A DNA stretch of 64,000 bases from Climacium dendroides (taxonomy: Eukaryota > Streptophyta > Bryopsida > Hypnales > Climaciaceae), in assembly GCA_950106755.1 (NCBI GenBank), contig OX467090.1, positions 14,755,489-14,819,488 on the forward strand, read 5' to 3'. This document shows, piece after piece, positions 12,606 through 24,589 of this stretch. The translations under genes and the position numbers were made by a program. Under the pieces are notes generated by a model. That model was not told the origin of the DNA and searched no databases. It worked only from the letters and a program-made list of their open reading frames with translations. Position 1 is the stretch's first letter. The number at the start of each line of letters is the position of its first letter.

Positions 12606-12960
12606 TACAGATTTGGTATCTAGGTACTTTGGAGAAGCTAGTTATTTATGAGCTCTCATATTTTTCAGAGATTGAATTGTTTGAGAGAAGTCAATTGCCA
12701 AAAAAAAATGAAGACATTCTGACAAGAATTGAATTTTTTGTGATTTTTCAAAGCTGAAATGTAAAACTGTGAGTAGACCCTTGGTGAAGCATGACCAAAC
12801 CATTGTTGAAGCCTGGGCTGATGTGTCCGCTCCCCAGTGCATTGCCATCATGATCATGGATGGGTAAGATTTTGGTCATAAGATGGGCCAGTGACAGAAA
12901 TGGGAGGAACCTGTAGATGGGGGAATTGGGTAAATGGTGGTAATGGGTAGTTCTACCTTA
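12606..12960 (-). mobile_element. TA-flanked MITE, inverted partial copy
   Basis: The reverse complement of this segment aligns with 11770-12118 almost throughout, including 'ccacctacaggttcctccc' against its complement and the 'gctccccagtgcattgcc' segment. It ends at 12960 with GTTCTACCT + TA. The inner terminal repeat is missing, so this copy is truncated by about 20 bp. With the first copy it forms a long inverted repeat with a 487-bp spacer that could fold into a hairpin. ORFs inside both arms are mirror-image shadows. Confidence 0.75.
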
Positions 12961-12989
12961 ATGCCAGTCAGAAATTGGAAATGCAGGAC

Positions 12990-13400
12990 AAATGGCCGTG
13001 TCCGATGTCGCCAATCCAAGTACTCCCTTGCACGATAGGTATGCCCTAAACCATAGCCAATTGCTTTCTTGTATCCCTAACACATGCCGCAATGTGAATC
13101 ACCACATAACATTATTAACCTTCCCTGGGGGGTATCCTTTTGCTCCCCCAAAATCAAGAGCCCTCAACAGTAGCCTTGCCAATGACATACCGAGCTTTGA
13201 CAACTTGGTGCTACCCCAGCCAATGACTTGTGCAGCATTATAACTAAACTCTCCCCCCAGGTATATAGGAGGAATTATACCTCCACTTGGGGGGACGAAA
13301 CCAAGCTGGTTAGCAATGTTATGCACTGCGCCCCAGGAATTTGTTCCCACCCCAAGCACAGGAACCCTATTTTCAATTTATAGTTGGTCACCCTGGGCGG
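12990..13400 (-). other. GC-richer exon-like segment, unrecognised
   Basis: About 400 bp with clearly higher GC than its surroundings and an open minus-strand frame (13099-13359) containing GFVPPSGGIIPPIYLGGEF and VIGWGSTKLSKLGMSLARLL. No family is recognised and no convincing start or splice sites were found. It could be a captured or dead gene fragment beside the inverted MITE pair, or chance. Confidence 0.35.
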
Positions 13401-13689
13401 TGAGGGGTTAAATGTCCTACATCAGTTCTTGATTTGAAGATTTGTAAAATACTTCAAATTTTGACTCTTGTATATTCCAAGTACCTACAGTATCCATCAT
13501 GAAAATCTTTATTATGACTATAGTCTTACAATTATGTAACCTAAAATGTTTTAAAACAAATTGCAGCTCATTCTTTATTTTTATTTTCTTTTGGAAGGTG
13601 GGTAAGCCTTTCAATAATGATAACATCTTAGAACAGGAAGGGGTGCATGTCAAATGGTGTTTTTTTCAAAAGTTTGACCATCGTTCATG

Positions 13690-15280
13690 AAGTGCAATCA
13701 GAGAGTTGAGTAAAAAACTTGATATTTAGGAAACCTTCATGATTTGAGTTCTAGATGTTGTGCTAAATGCATCGAGATTCTTTTTTCAAGGGTGCTCATG
13801 CATTGAGTTATCCTAATAGTCTTGAAAGTCATCTTTTCTTTGATCTTTAGTTTGCTTTTAATCCTTAATTGCATTTGAATTTTCAATCCACCTACATTTG
13901 GGGGGAGGTATGATTGGATGTACAAATTTGTCTTTGGTCATCTTTTTTTGCAAGGGTGGAAGCAAGGCCTTTGCTTAAGAAAGAGACAACTTAATGTGAT
14001 TAAATTGCATGCAATCTAAAGTTACAAGCTATCTAAGAACCAAAGAAAGAATGACTTTCAAGACTTTTGGATAACTTTGATTGCTCCAAAAAAAATTCGT
14101 CATTGCTACTTGTATCTCCAAATAAACAAAGATCAAATCTCTATACAAATAATCTCGCAAGACTCATTTACACTTCATGAGTAGAAGCAAAAGTGAAGTT
14201 ACTTATTTTGCTTCTCTTCACCCTTGCTCATACTTCTTCATCCATTTTTGTTTACACTAAATGACCCTTCTCACTTACACTCCAAGACTTTGAAGGTAAG
14301 TAATGATTCTAGATAAATACTTAAATTTTTTGCACTACCATTGCATATTAATTGATGAGGAAGCAAACAATTGCAAATTTAAATGATTAATTTGAGTATA
14401 CTACTAATAAAAACAAAGAATTATTAGAAGTACATTTTTAAAATTTTACTATTAAAAATAAAAATACTAAAATTTGAATTATTTTTTATTATACAATTTA
14501 ATATTTTTTTTATTGAATACAATGAATTTCCCATTGAAAAAATGGAAAATTCTTATTTTTGTATTAATAGTGTATTTTGGCAACTTGTACTTTTTTTTCT
14601 TTATTTGAATTGTAATAAAAAAAATGATCTTTAAAGAATTTGAATTCAACTAAAAAAATGAAGGTCATCAAGTTTAGGTTCTATTCTAATTTGGAAACTA
14701 AGGAAATTCCTAAAATTGAATATTTTATTGCAATTTGAACTTTGAATCTATACCAAGGAGTATTGATTTCCTAATTAAAATGAGATGATAAATTGATATG
14801 CACTATGATGTTCCTTAGACACTATAGTATCCCTCCATTGAGAAATTTTCATATTCGTAAGCGTATTTTTTATTTGATTAAAAAAACATTGTATTTAAAA
14901 TTCACTTTAATTTTCAAACTTTACAAAGAAATTTAAATTTTTATGACTCATGGAGGACATATGATTACATCTCTAAGAAATAAATATTTAAATTTTCATT
15001 CATATGTAGTTGGAGATAAGAACTTTGAAGTTAGAAAAAGTGATAATAGTCGCCCATTTCTTTCTAGGTTAAGCCCCAAAGCAAGGCTAAGATCTTTATC
15101 TATATTTATTCATTAACAAATTCAACCAGAGGATCCTTTAGTTAATTTTTATAATATACCTTCCTAAAATTTCAAAACAGAAAGCCTTACTAATTGCAAG
15201 ATTATGAGACTTGGATTCCAAAAAGAAGTATTTTGAACTCTTCTCAAATGGTTAGATTTCATCTTTCAAACTATTTAAAC
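13690..15280. other. AT-rich spacer with diverged repeat segment
   Basis: No gene seen. The segment at about 14680-14850 (taaggaaattcctaaaattg..., 'cactatgatgttcc') belongs to the diverged family also seen near 55620, 56540 and 61495. Confidence 0.5.
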
Positions 15281-15289
15281 AAAAATGTG

Positions 15290-15770
15290 TAGATCCTACA
15301 ACTTGTTACTCTCCATGATATATTAAAAATATAAGTTGGGAATACATATAAATTTTTTCATAAAAATATTTCATATTCATGCTTGAGAAAAATACCAAAC
15401 AAAAAGAAGTAGAGTATGATTCAAAGTACTAAATTGTTAAGAATTTAGTTATGACATTGAAAATTTTCAATCCAAATGGTTGTAGTGTTGTGATAAATAA
15501 TCTACATCCAACGGTTTATTGTTTTTCAAAAATATTGAAAATTGAGTTAAATAAAGGACTTTAAAGTTTATTTTAGAATAAAGATTTTATAATTGCATGC
15601 AACCTAAAACTCCTCATAACTTTCCTCTTGTCAATCAAAATGGAATGACTCAAAAGCTTTCCACATATATGCAAATCTAGGAAAGCAATTTCAAATTTTT
15701 ATTTCTCAAAGAAGTCATTTTTATGAGTTGCCCAAGGATCAACAAAAGTTACATATCATACAATAATTTT
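15290..15770 (+). repeat. Partial relative of TTAA-family copies A and B
   Basis: Shares with 8200-8560 the ordered segments 'ctacat', 'aatattgaaaattgagt', 'aataaaggacttta', 'aactcctcataactttc', 'tcaaaatggaatga' and 'gcaatttcaaattttta'. Clear terminal repeats were not found, so it is a fragment or an old degraded copy. Confidence 0.6.
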
Positions 15771-15949
15771 TTAACCATATATTCAAACCTTTCTTAAAGG
15801 TCTAAGAAATTAATTGTAAACTTATCCAATATATTCTTAAAACTTGAAGCCAATAATGTCGGGGCCTCAATTTTTTTTAAAACAAATGAATTCTAAAAAT
15901 AACAATGATATAGCAAGACTTTAAATCCTACATTCAAAAGTGGGCCCAA

Positions 15950-16400
15950 CCAATGTGGCTTGACTATCTAGTGAAAAAGATGCAACCTCTGCCCTTGCCC
16001 CCTCTCATTATGTATATTAAAAAAATTTAGACTATAGATCTTCTCATAGAAAAATAAATAAAACCAATCTCTAAGCCATCGATTTGAGTTTCGAATATGG
16101 TTACAAAATAGATACGGATACGAATATATAAGATAGATATGGATACGGATACAAAAGACGAATACAAATATAGAAAACAAATACGGATATAAATATGGAT
16201 ACAAGTATGATTACAAAAATCATATACATGTACACACTAAAATCCCATATCAATTGTAGAACCTTATGTCAATTTGAAATTACAAATTAAAGGTGGGGGA
16301 GATATTTAGGGGGTGGGTTGGGTGGGTTGGGTTGGGGAATAAAAAAATATATAATTTGGATTGTAGGGGTGGATTGGGGAATTAAAAAAATATATATATT
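15950..16400. repeat. Dispersed repeat, copy 2 of direct pair
   Basis: Second copy of the block at 6410-6935, with the same order: C-rich start, 'ctatagatcttctcatag', ATACGGATAC-type hexamer array, 'acatgtacacactaaaat', G-rich end (five or more GGG runs at 16309-16337). Confidence 0.7.
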
Positions 16401-16838
16401 TAAATTGGATGGGTGAGTGGGTGGGTGTGTAAAACGTCTACCTTACCCCTGGCCGATGAAGATCCCCCAAATGAAAATTTAAATAATCCTCAAACAACTG
16501 AAGTGTATATTTTGTGCAAGACCTATAGAACAATGAAATCCCTGTGAAATACAAGATTACGATATGGATGTGAATGGTATTTTATATGTTTTGTATGAAC
16601 TTCAAAAATTCATTACAAAAATTTTGAACCCTAAAGAAGGCTGTTAGCTTCCAGACACAAGATTCTACTTGGAATTTCATTTTGAAATTAATTATTTTTT
16701 AAAATTTAAAATTTAAAATTTAGCAAACTGTAGGGCTTGCATGGCATGGAACAGTTTTAAGAAATCATTTTTAAAAAATTAAAAAATGGTAAAAAATTAT
16801 AATTTTTAAATTAAATTTGAAATTACAAAATTCTCAAA

Positions 16839-16863
16839 TCTAATGTGGCCATGCCACATTAGA
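16839..16863. other. Perfect 11-bp stem hairpin
   Basis: TCTAATGTGGC, loop CAT, GCCACATTAGA: a perfect inverted repeat inside AT-rich DNA. 'Atgtggc' also recurs near 17830. It may be the fused ends of a small lost MITE; no terminator role is implied. Confidence 0.6.
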
Positions 16864-18950
16864 TTGTGATGATTTTATTACTAATTTTCTAATTTTCTAA
16901 ATATTTTTTAATTTAAATTAATTTAAATTATTTTTTATTTTTTATTTTTTTAATATTTAATAATATGGCCAGCATTGCGCTTGTTCACAAATTGGTGAAC
17001 CTTCCTTTAACAACCTTTTCAACTAGGTTTGATAATCAAAATAACTCAATTAGTGTACCTTATAATGTAATAAAACAAATTAACACTAATTTTGAAATTC
17101 ACTAGTAAGTATGATAATTTGTAATATTTTAAACAAAATTGAGATAATAGAGGCTTCATTATTTTCATACTATCACAAATATTGTAAATGTTTTCAAACT
17201 TTGAAGTGCATTCATATATTATTTTCCATTTTATGTCTACTTTCATCTATTTCCATCCAAATGTTTGCACTATAATAATTAGACCACATTGATAAAATGT
17301 GGTCATTAAATTAGTATGAGTAGGTCTTAAATCTCTTATACTAATTGAGTTCATTTGAGCACTAAAAACTAGTTAAAATGCATGTAGATGAGGATTCAAC
17401 AAATGGGACAAGAAGTATTTCATCCCAATACAAGTTTGCCAAAACAATTGTGATTTTTTTTTTCAATTTACAAGAAATTAAATATCATTGGAATATTATA
17501 GCCATGCAACTCTATTGGGAATGCTCATAGAATTAGGGCTTATTAATTTTAGTTGAGCCAGCATCATCCTAATGGCTTATGAATGTTTTGAAGAATCTAT
17601 TTTGAGGGCTACACAAAATGAATAAGTACATCTAAGCAATTTAAAACATAAAATTAAATATATTTTAATTTAATGATGTGACTAACTTGGTCACTTAATG
17701 CTTTAAGCATTTAGAAGAAATTTGAAGTCTAGGGGAGGGCCATTTCAGGCTTGTTCCCAAGGCTAAGAATGTGTCACAATAAAAAAAATTAATTTTTTTT
17801 AAATTTTTTTTATTAATTAATATTATTTGATGTGGCAAGGGCTCATCCACGTTAGACTGCTAATTTGGCAGAGTTCCCAGAATTCCCCGCAATCCAAGAA
17901 CGCATGGAAACCCGCAATCTTCTAATGGCCTCAAATATCATCTAATGTTTTTGATGCAAGATTCTATATTAGGTACAATACCAATGGGAAGAGAAGGAAA
18001 ATTTGCAAAAATGGAGATCTTATTTTTAGATTCTTTTCAAACTACAATTTATTTGCCTAAAAGGCTCCAAATCAACATTCTTATTTCTACCATTAATTCC
18101 ATGAGCAATAAGAATTGAGATTAATAAAACTTTGCATTAGAACTTGTAGAGTTTAGTCCTAAAAATCATGGGTAGAAAAGAGAATGTAGACCTAATTTTT
18201 TTGGCAAAATAAATAAAGGACATAAAATCTTTATTTTTGTTAGTTTCCCTTTCTTCCCATCTCTACATGAATTGACTTTAAACATTATACAAAAATAATA
18301 TAGCATACTTGTACATTGTTGAAGAATAATCGCAAATCTTATCTTTCAACATATTTGGACAAACTTCATCCATTTAGTGTAGCTCTCCTATTGTAATCTT
18401 TGGTGAAAACATTTTAATCTACACAGTGGGCTCCAAAATTCTTATAGGATAACCTCAAAATGCATGAGTAGTAAAAGAAAATCAATGGATGGATTTTTAG
18501 AACATTGTAGAAACAAAAATTCCACTTGGGCATTCAAAAATTTGACAAATTATTGGTTGACTACCTTGATGATAGACCTTGTCTTTCAAGGGTTAAAAAG
18601 GCCCCCTCCATAAGTGGCAATTAATATTATATATGATACTAAATTTAAAATTGAGATTTGTGAGAGTTTTGAAATAGAACTAGTAGAATGAGACAACTTT
18701 TTTTTACTTTTTGAAAGAGTGTTGTGATGGAAATTTTGGTATAGTTCTATATTACTACATTCATCCATATTGTAAACCAAAAAATATTTTTTAGTTCTAT
18801 TCATGAATTTCTTCATCCAAAATTGACAATTTCATCCATGTTTTAATGAAAACCACTATCCATTTGGCAAAAAAAGAGTTCTATTTGACAAAAAGTAAAA
18901 ATCTATTTTGAATTATACTCCATAGCAATTTGGACCATGGTTCCAACCAG
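16864..18950. other. AT-rich spacer, no gene seen
   Basis: No supported coding region. A segment at 18480-18600 (gatggatttttagaacattgtagaaac ... accttgatgatagaccttgtctttc) belongs to a dispersed repeat with relatives near 10005, 22935, 43460 and 47965. Confidence 0.5.
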
Positions 18951-18959
18951 TGAGAGAAA

Positions 18960-19190
18960 GCGGGGCCAAGGAAGATTGACCCCCTCATTCCTTTAACCAC
19001 GGGTAAATGTAAAAAAATGCCCCTTATTTTGTGCCACAAATTCTTATGTTTTCACCTCTCCTGCATATTTGGGTCCTTTATTAGCAAATATGAATTCCAA
19101 ATTTCCAAATTTTATAAATAAAAAATTCCAATGTTTTCACCAGAGGTAAACTGCGGGGCAATAGGGGTCAATTTTACCATGGCCGTGAGT
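18960..19190 (+). repeat. Dispersed ~230-bp repeat family, copy 2
   Basis: Contains 'ccccttattttgtgccac', 'agcaaatatgaattcc', 'aaatttccaaatttt', then 'cggggcaataggggtcaatt', as in the copy at 11300. It lies directly upstream of the leader of the next gene, so it could supply or disturb promoter sequence. Confidence 0.6.
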
Positions 19191-19375
19191 AGTGGTGGCG
19201 AAGCGATCATAGTCGCTTCCTTCTTCCCGAACTCCAGTAGCTTCTTGGTCATCCTCCTTTTGCAGCAGCCTCGGAGACTTGCTTCAAGGGCTCCATCGAC
19301 TGTCCATTTGCGCACCGCACTTCGCCGATTATCGTTCAAGCTTCCACGCCCTTGCTTCTGGACTTCCTTTAGGTT

Positions 19376-19840
19376 GGAATTCGCACTTCTGAACTTCTCT
19401 TCTCTTTCTATGTGCATTTTTATTTCAGGGTTTTAGGTCTTGCCTCTCTCGTTCCGCTTCAATTCACTCCCCTACTTTCACAATTCTCGTCTCTCTAAGC
19501 TTCTCTTCACTGCTTATGGACTTGAATTCGCTTTCCGAATTTCCGATACTCGGATGTCTTTTCACTTGCTTTTAGGGTTTGTGACGAGGGATTCTCTTTG
19601 GGGCAGGGAGCGAAATTTTTGGAATTCGCGCTTTCCGTCATTGTTTTTTTTTCTAGGTTTGGAATTCACTTTCAGGGTTTTAGGTCTTGCGACTCTCGTT
19701 CGTGCTTCGAATTTCCGATTCTCACGAGCCTACGTCGCTCTTCTCGTTTCTCTAATTTTCTCTTCACTTTCCGTGGATTTGAACTCGCATTTTAACCCTT
19801 GCATTTCTGTTTACTCGCTTTTAGGGTTCTTTGTGTAGGA
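19376..19840 (+). promoter_or_regulatory. Duplicated leader/promoter with telo-box motifs
   Basis: About 200 bp upstream of the next gene appear as two diverged direct copies: 'ggaattcgca..tttcagggttttaggtcttgc' at about 19376-19445 and 'ggaattcactttcagggttttaggtcttgc' at 19660-19690, each followed by 'ctctcgtt', 'tctcttcact', 'gaactcgc/gaattcgc' and 'cgcttttagggtt'. TTTAGGGTT-type telo-boxes (near 19572 and 19820) and CT-rich stretches are typical of 5' regions of plant housekeeping genes. The transcription start was not determined. Confidence 0.5.
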
Positions 19841-19889
19841 AATTAGGGACGAGCAAAAAGTCGACTGTGATTTTTTTTGGTTTTCCGAC

Positions 19890-22234
19890 ATGGCGGGTCG
19901 AGGCGGGAACTTCATTGCTCGCGTGCTCCAGTATGTCGTCAACGAGCTGCTTGTAGATCGGCTTGCGAATAAGTGAGATAATTTCTTTCTTTCCTCTCCT
20001 CGTTTGTTTAACTTCTACATGACCCGGAGTCTCAATTTCAGGGCTGATGTTTGTTCTTTCCTATTTTTAGTAGGCCATGTGGGGTTTATTTAATTTAAGT
20101 TTGACCAATTCATGCGATGTTCTTCACAGCTTCTGGTGATTTAAATATGACCGCATTTGAATCTTTTTTACTAAATGAAGAATTGAATTGGTCATGAACC
20201 CTTGGTGCTGTAGGGATTAATCACTAAAAGCCTAAGGCCTTTTGGAGCCTTTTTGGGTTTAAAACATTGTTGCTTTTGAAGTGTTTTAGATTTGAATGTT
20301 GTTAAGGTATAGAAATCTCAACTGTAGATGACTTGAATCAAATTTGGAGTGATTTGGTCACATAGATTGCAAGATTATAATGTTTTAGGGTTGAAAAAGG
20401 ATGCTGAAATTTTCTTAGCAACGCATTTGGAGATGAAATTTGATTTCTAAACCTACTCAAATGAAAAAACTTTAAACTGTAAAGGGATTCAAAACCTACA
20501 TACAAACACATTGGTGAAAGAAAATATCATTCAATTAACTCATTGTGTCTTTGAAATGTCAAATAAATAGCAAGAAAAGTTGCAAAAAACACATCTGAGG
20601 TTGAACCTCCTACTAAAATGTTTCTCAATCACTCATAACTTCTTGGATTCATATGAAATTTTGGCCACACAAATTAGACTAGTATGCGCAACTTTCCCCA
20701 AAAAATTATTGGAAATGAACACTCTACAAAGAAAAACAATCTGTCAAAGTTTACTGTAATCCAAAAATGTCTTGATTTTGAACTTCAAATTGCTCCCAAA
20801 CATTCAAAACAGCTTAGATTGACAATACAATTTATCACGATAACTAGATTGCAAAGGGAACATAATCCAACAAATTTTATTGAAAACAAACATTGGATGA
20901 AGGAGATACAAGCCTCCAAAGATTCAGCCTCCAAAGATTGGATCAAATGCAGTTTGGTGGATTGATCTGAAAATTTCACCATGCAAACTAGAAGAAGAGA
21001 GTGCCCAAATTTCCCTACAAGTTTTATTGAATTTGGACATTAGATGTAAAAGTTAGCACTTTGAATTGGACTTGAAACTATGTGAGGACACTTTTGATCC
21101 CTGGGGTGTTTACTATATTCTTTCTCCACAGTGCTAGCATTTGGCAGGAAATTTGCGTTTCATTAACACTTCTCTTTGTTCCTTTGATGCGTGCAGTCAA
21201 TCTTTTCAGAGGTTTGCTGTGAGGTCTTCGAAAACTATCGAGGAAATCGCTCAGAAAGGTGAATCGGCTAAAACCTCTAGTGTTATCTTCCTGTTTTTTG
21301 GATTTCCTATTACAACTTTGACTATTACATGAAATTCTACAGAACCCTTGTTGAGCACCCTTCGAAATGTCATGAACAGGAATCTTGTACCTTTGTTTTG
21401 GAAATTTGAATTCATTGACTTGAGTTGATATATTGTCTTTAATTGTGAGTATGTCAAGAGCGTTATTTTTGCTTGATTTTCTCTAGTTTGGCACGATGTT
21501 GCTCTTAGTACCCCTTGGTTGGCACTGTTATCAAAAGGTGCCCATGCTAATACGACACAAAAATGTGATATATACCCTCCTTATCCTTCTTCTCCGATCA
21601 AAATGAACTTCCACGTATTTATCGATCAAGGTTTTCTATCATCTGGTCTCCATGCTCTTGTAATTTTCTGATTCTTCTTAGCATGATTGGAGCAACTTAT
21701 GCTGTCCTGCAAGGAGCTGTTTTGTTCCCGTGTGTATGGTTTTGTGTATGGTTCTGTAATAACTTCATGATTCCTGTCCGCCTCTTATGGGTTCCATTTG
21801 CAGGGGCACAAACTAAGGACGAGTTGACAAATCAGTTAAAGGGATACTCAGAAAAGTTCGGGCAAGAGGTGAGTTGAGTGCTAATGGATGTTTGAATGTT
21901 ACACTTGTAATCTCTTATATTTCTGCTAGCATTCTGAACCCTAACTGATGGAGCCGAAAATGGAAATCCACTTTGGAAGCTAATAGTTGGTTAAAGTACC
22001 TGTCAGAACAATCTCTCTCAAATTGTAGGGTATCATTTCTTCTCTCTAATGGGTACATTTTGTTGTTTTTCTTGTAGCTTCTGGTATTTCAACTCTTATA
22101 GACATGCATAGGGCCACTTTTGAGCGTAGGGGCACTTATGGGGTAACTTGAAGTGTATCTGACATTCTATTTTGATCTTGATAATGATTTTTCAGATAGA
22201 GAGGCAGTTGAAGGATCCAAACAAAAAGAGATGA
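19890..22234 (+). CDS. Four-exon gene, 82-residue basic protein of unknown function
   Basis: Exons 19890-19972, 21197-21258, 21804-21868 and 22196-22234 (249 nt, phases close exactly). Donors are GTGAGA, GTGAAT and GTGAGT; acceptors are GCAG, GCAG and TCAG. The protein starts MAGRGGNFIARVLQYVVNEL, continues VDRLANNQSFQRFAVRSSK and TIEEIAQKG, and ends in a charged helix (KDELTNQLKGYSEKFGQEIE, then RQLKDPNKKR). Residues 8-27 could form an amphipathic helix; with the small size and basic N-terminus this would suit an organellar protein, but that is inference. The pattern resembles small conserved plant proteins of unknown function; no family is named. The start is the first ATG after the CT-rich leader. 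A candidate poly(A) signal AATAAA is near 22540. Intron 1 (1.2 kb) is AT-rich and holds only chance ORFs. Confidence 0.75.
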
Positions 22235-22559
22235 GCACTCTGATGAATCGGTTCTAGAGGAGCTATCTGGAAAGCGGATTTCTCTCTCGTAGTGACTGCA
22301 ACCCCTCGGTTGTCACGATCGTTGATGAAGAGTAGATGGCTTCTTTTGAGGATTTTCCCTTGTCACATTAGGCGCTCTCTCAATGTCATAGAGAGGGTCC
22401 TTTGAGTAAGTTTCATTTGGAAAGTCTTTCTGCTTATGCCTGAAGGGTGGGGCGTCCTATGTTGGATATTAGAAGAACCGGTATTTTTAGGCCACAAACA
22501 GATTTTAGCGCTTGCCTGCTATTGTGTATGATAACAGAGAATAAAGCGGTTTTTATCAC

Positions 22560-24580
22560 CTCATGGATTTGCGCTTCTTTTGAATTCCTATATGACCATA
22601 TTCATTAAGATGATTTGTTTCAGAATTGCGCTAAAGCTGTGCCAACCTAAAACCGTGCGTAATTCGCTGAGAATTTGTCATTCTAATACATATGAAGTTC
22701 AAAACATGCGTCGTCAGATTTTGAATGGGAGCCAGCTTGGATTCCTAGGGATGTTGTGTTTGTGATGGGAGAGTTGTAGAGAGCCTTGTCCATGAATTTG
22801 TGGTACTCAATCCTAATAGGTCTAAGAATAAGTCCAATAGCACTTTCTCCTTGCATCATCCACAATGCAGATGTGTAAACCATGGGATACTCAACAGAAT
22901 AACTTTGGAAGGATGTCAACTAAAGGCCAATAAGTGGCCGATGGATGATTTTCAAGATTACTACTGTATAGAAATTAAGTATGCACCTATTGGTCCATAA
23001 ATCAAAACATTTTTGGGAAAATACCTTGGTGGTAGATCTTGTCTTTTTAGGGTTCAAATATTTTTTTGTTGTGAAGGTATAGTCAACATTTCATTTTTTG
23101 AAAAAAAATGAAAATCCATTGCAAAACAAAAAGTACAAAATAGCCAAGCCCAAAAGGTTGAACAAAGAGAAAAAGAGAAAGAAAGAATCTAAAAGGATTG
23201 ACGTGGCAAAGGGTCTTGTCCATTCCACACGATATTGTCACCAACTCTAAAAGCCATCACGTTGGATTGGGTTTAGATGATATTGAATTGCCTCCAAATC
23301 TTGCAAGCTTGTCAAGTGCTCCTCTTAGTTTGGAATTGAGCTCAAAGAAACATTACAAACCCAAAGTCCTATAAGGCTTCCAATGAACCTCGTTGAAGTC
23401 CAACCATTGGCCATCCCTTATTGGCAAATACTTGGCCATTCTGAAATGTACAAATAAGTTATAAAGACAACATTTCATATTTTTTTTCCTTAAACCCTAA
23501 ATGCCCAAGACATTTTTTGAGCTTCTAGGAATTTACTTTAAATTGAATAGAAAGCCAACATTTTGATAAGTTTATCAAAGTAGAAGAATAGACTTTGGGT
23601 ACTTTGAACCAATTCATTTTCCATCAAATGTTCATTTTAGACCAGAAACGACCCAAGAGGTTATTTTTGACATTTAAGGGTTCAGTTGGACGAAGTACAC
23701 AAGAGACGAGAGAGCAATAAATTGTGATGACTTCAAGAACAACAATTTTACCCTAAAACCAAAAAGTCTGGTGCAGTTTGTCGTGAACAGTTTCAATTTT
23801 TAGATTTCTGTTTTCTTTGCTGTCTTGATTAGCTTTCTACACGAGCAATTCAAGTTGAACAAATCATCACATTCTCATTGTCGTCTTGTTGCTATGAAAA
23901 TTTTGTGCATTAATTTTGTGCTCAACTCCGATGGGTTTCTCTTGGATTCCCCGCTGTGAGTTGATTCCTTCTCCTCACTTTTTAAGCATTTGACAATTCC
24001 CTGTTGTACAACTCGAGGATCTGCACGTGAAGAGGAAGTCATTTACTTTCCAATGCAGCTGGAGGGGGACCTGAAGTGGTCTTCATGTGATCTCGAGCTC
24101 TCGATGCGGTGAGCTTTCCCAGGCAGGGAGACGTGCACAAATGCGTTTGTACAGTACAGTACAGTGAGACTGACTTACAATACTGAGTACAAGATTGCAT
24201 ATGATGAAGCTACCAATTTCAGCAATTTGCAAACACGATCTCACAAACCGAAAGTTGCAAGTAGATGTTTGAATGATTTTTCCTGAAGAAGCCTGTTACA
24301 GATTTCAAAATATCAAAACTCGTATTTTGCAGTTTACAGGATTGCACGTATAACCTGAAAGATCTAGGAGGTGCAAATATCCTCCTAGATTCTAGAATTT
24401 GTGCGCTCCTTCTCATGAAAGCATCCTCCTAGATATTTCTGTTCCAGGGGACAAAAATTGCCCCCTGAGTCTGACCTCCCCAAATAAGGTCGTTGTCAGG
24501 AGCTCTCGAAGCTCGTTTCGCAATTGCCGGATTGTCTACGCAAGTGTACAAAGTATATGGGATGAATCCTGATTTCTCTT
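22560..24580. other. Spacer with repeat fragments and a dead ORF
   Basis: A segment at 22935-23060 (gccgatggatgattttcaag ... cctattggtcca ... ggtggtagatcttgtcttt) belongs to the dispersed family also at 10005, 18480 and 47965. On the minus strand at about 23160-23420 a readable but broken frame contains AKYLPIRDGQWLDFNEVHWK, consistent with an old coding fragment; it is not recognised. The remainder has no supported feature. Confidence 0.45.
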
Positions 24581-24589
24581 TTGTGATTC

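Noticed and set aside
11973..12857. ORFs sharing LGTLEKL and RIEFFVIFQS ends
   Set aside because: They are the same frame in two inverted MITE copies; similarity comes from the repeat and not from a gene pair.
19112..19436. Two overlapping 101-codon ORFs on opposite strands
   Set aside because: They mirror each other, cover the end of a dispersed repeat and the promoter region, and have no domain.
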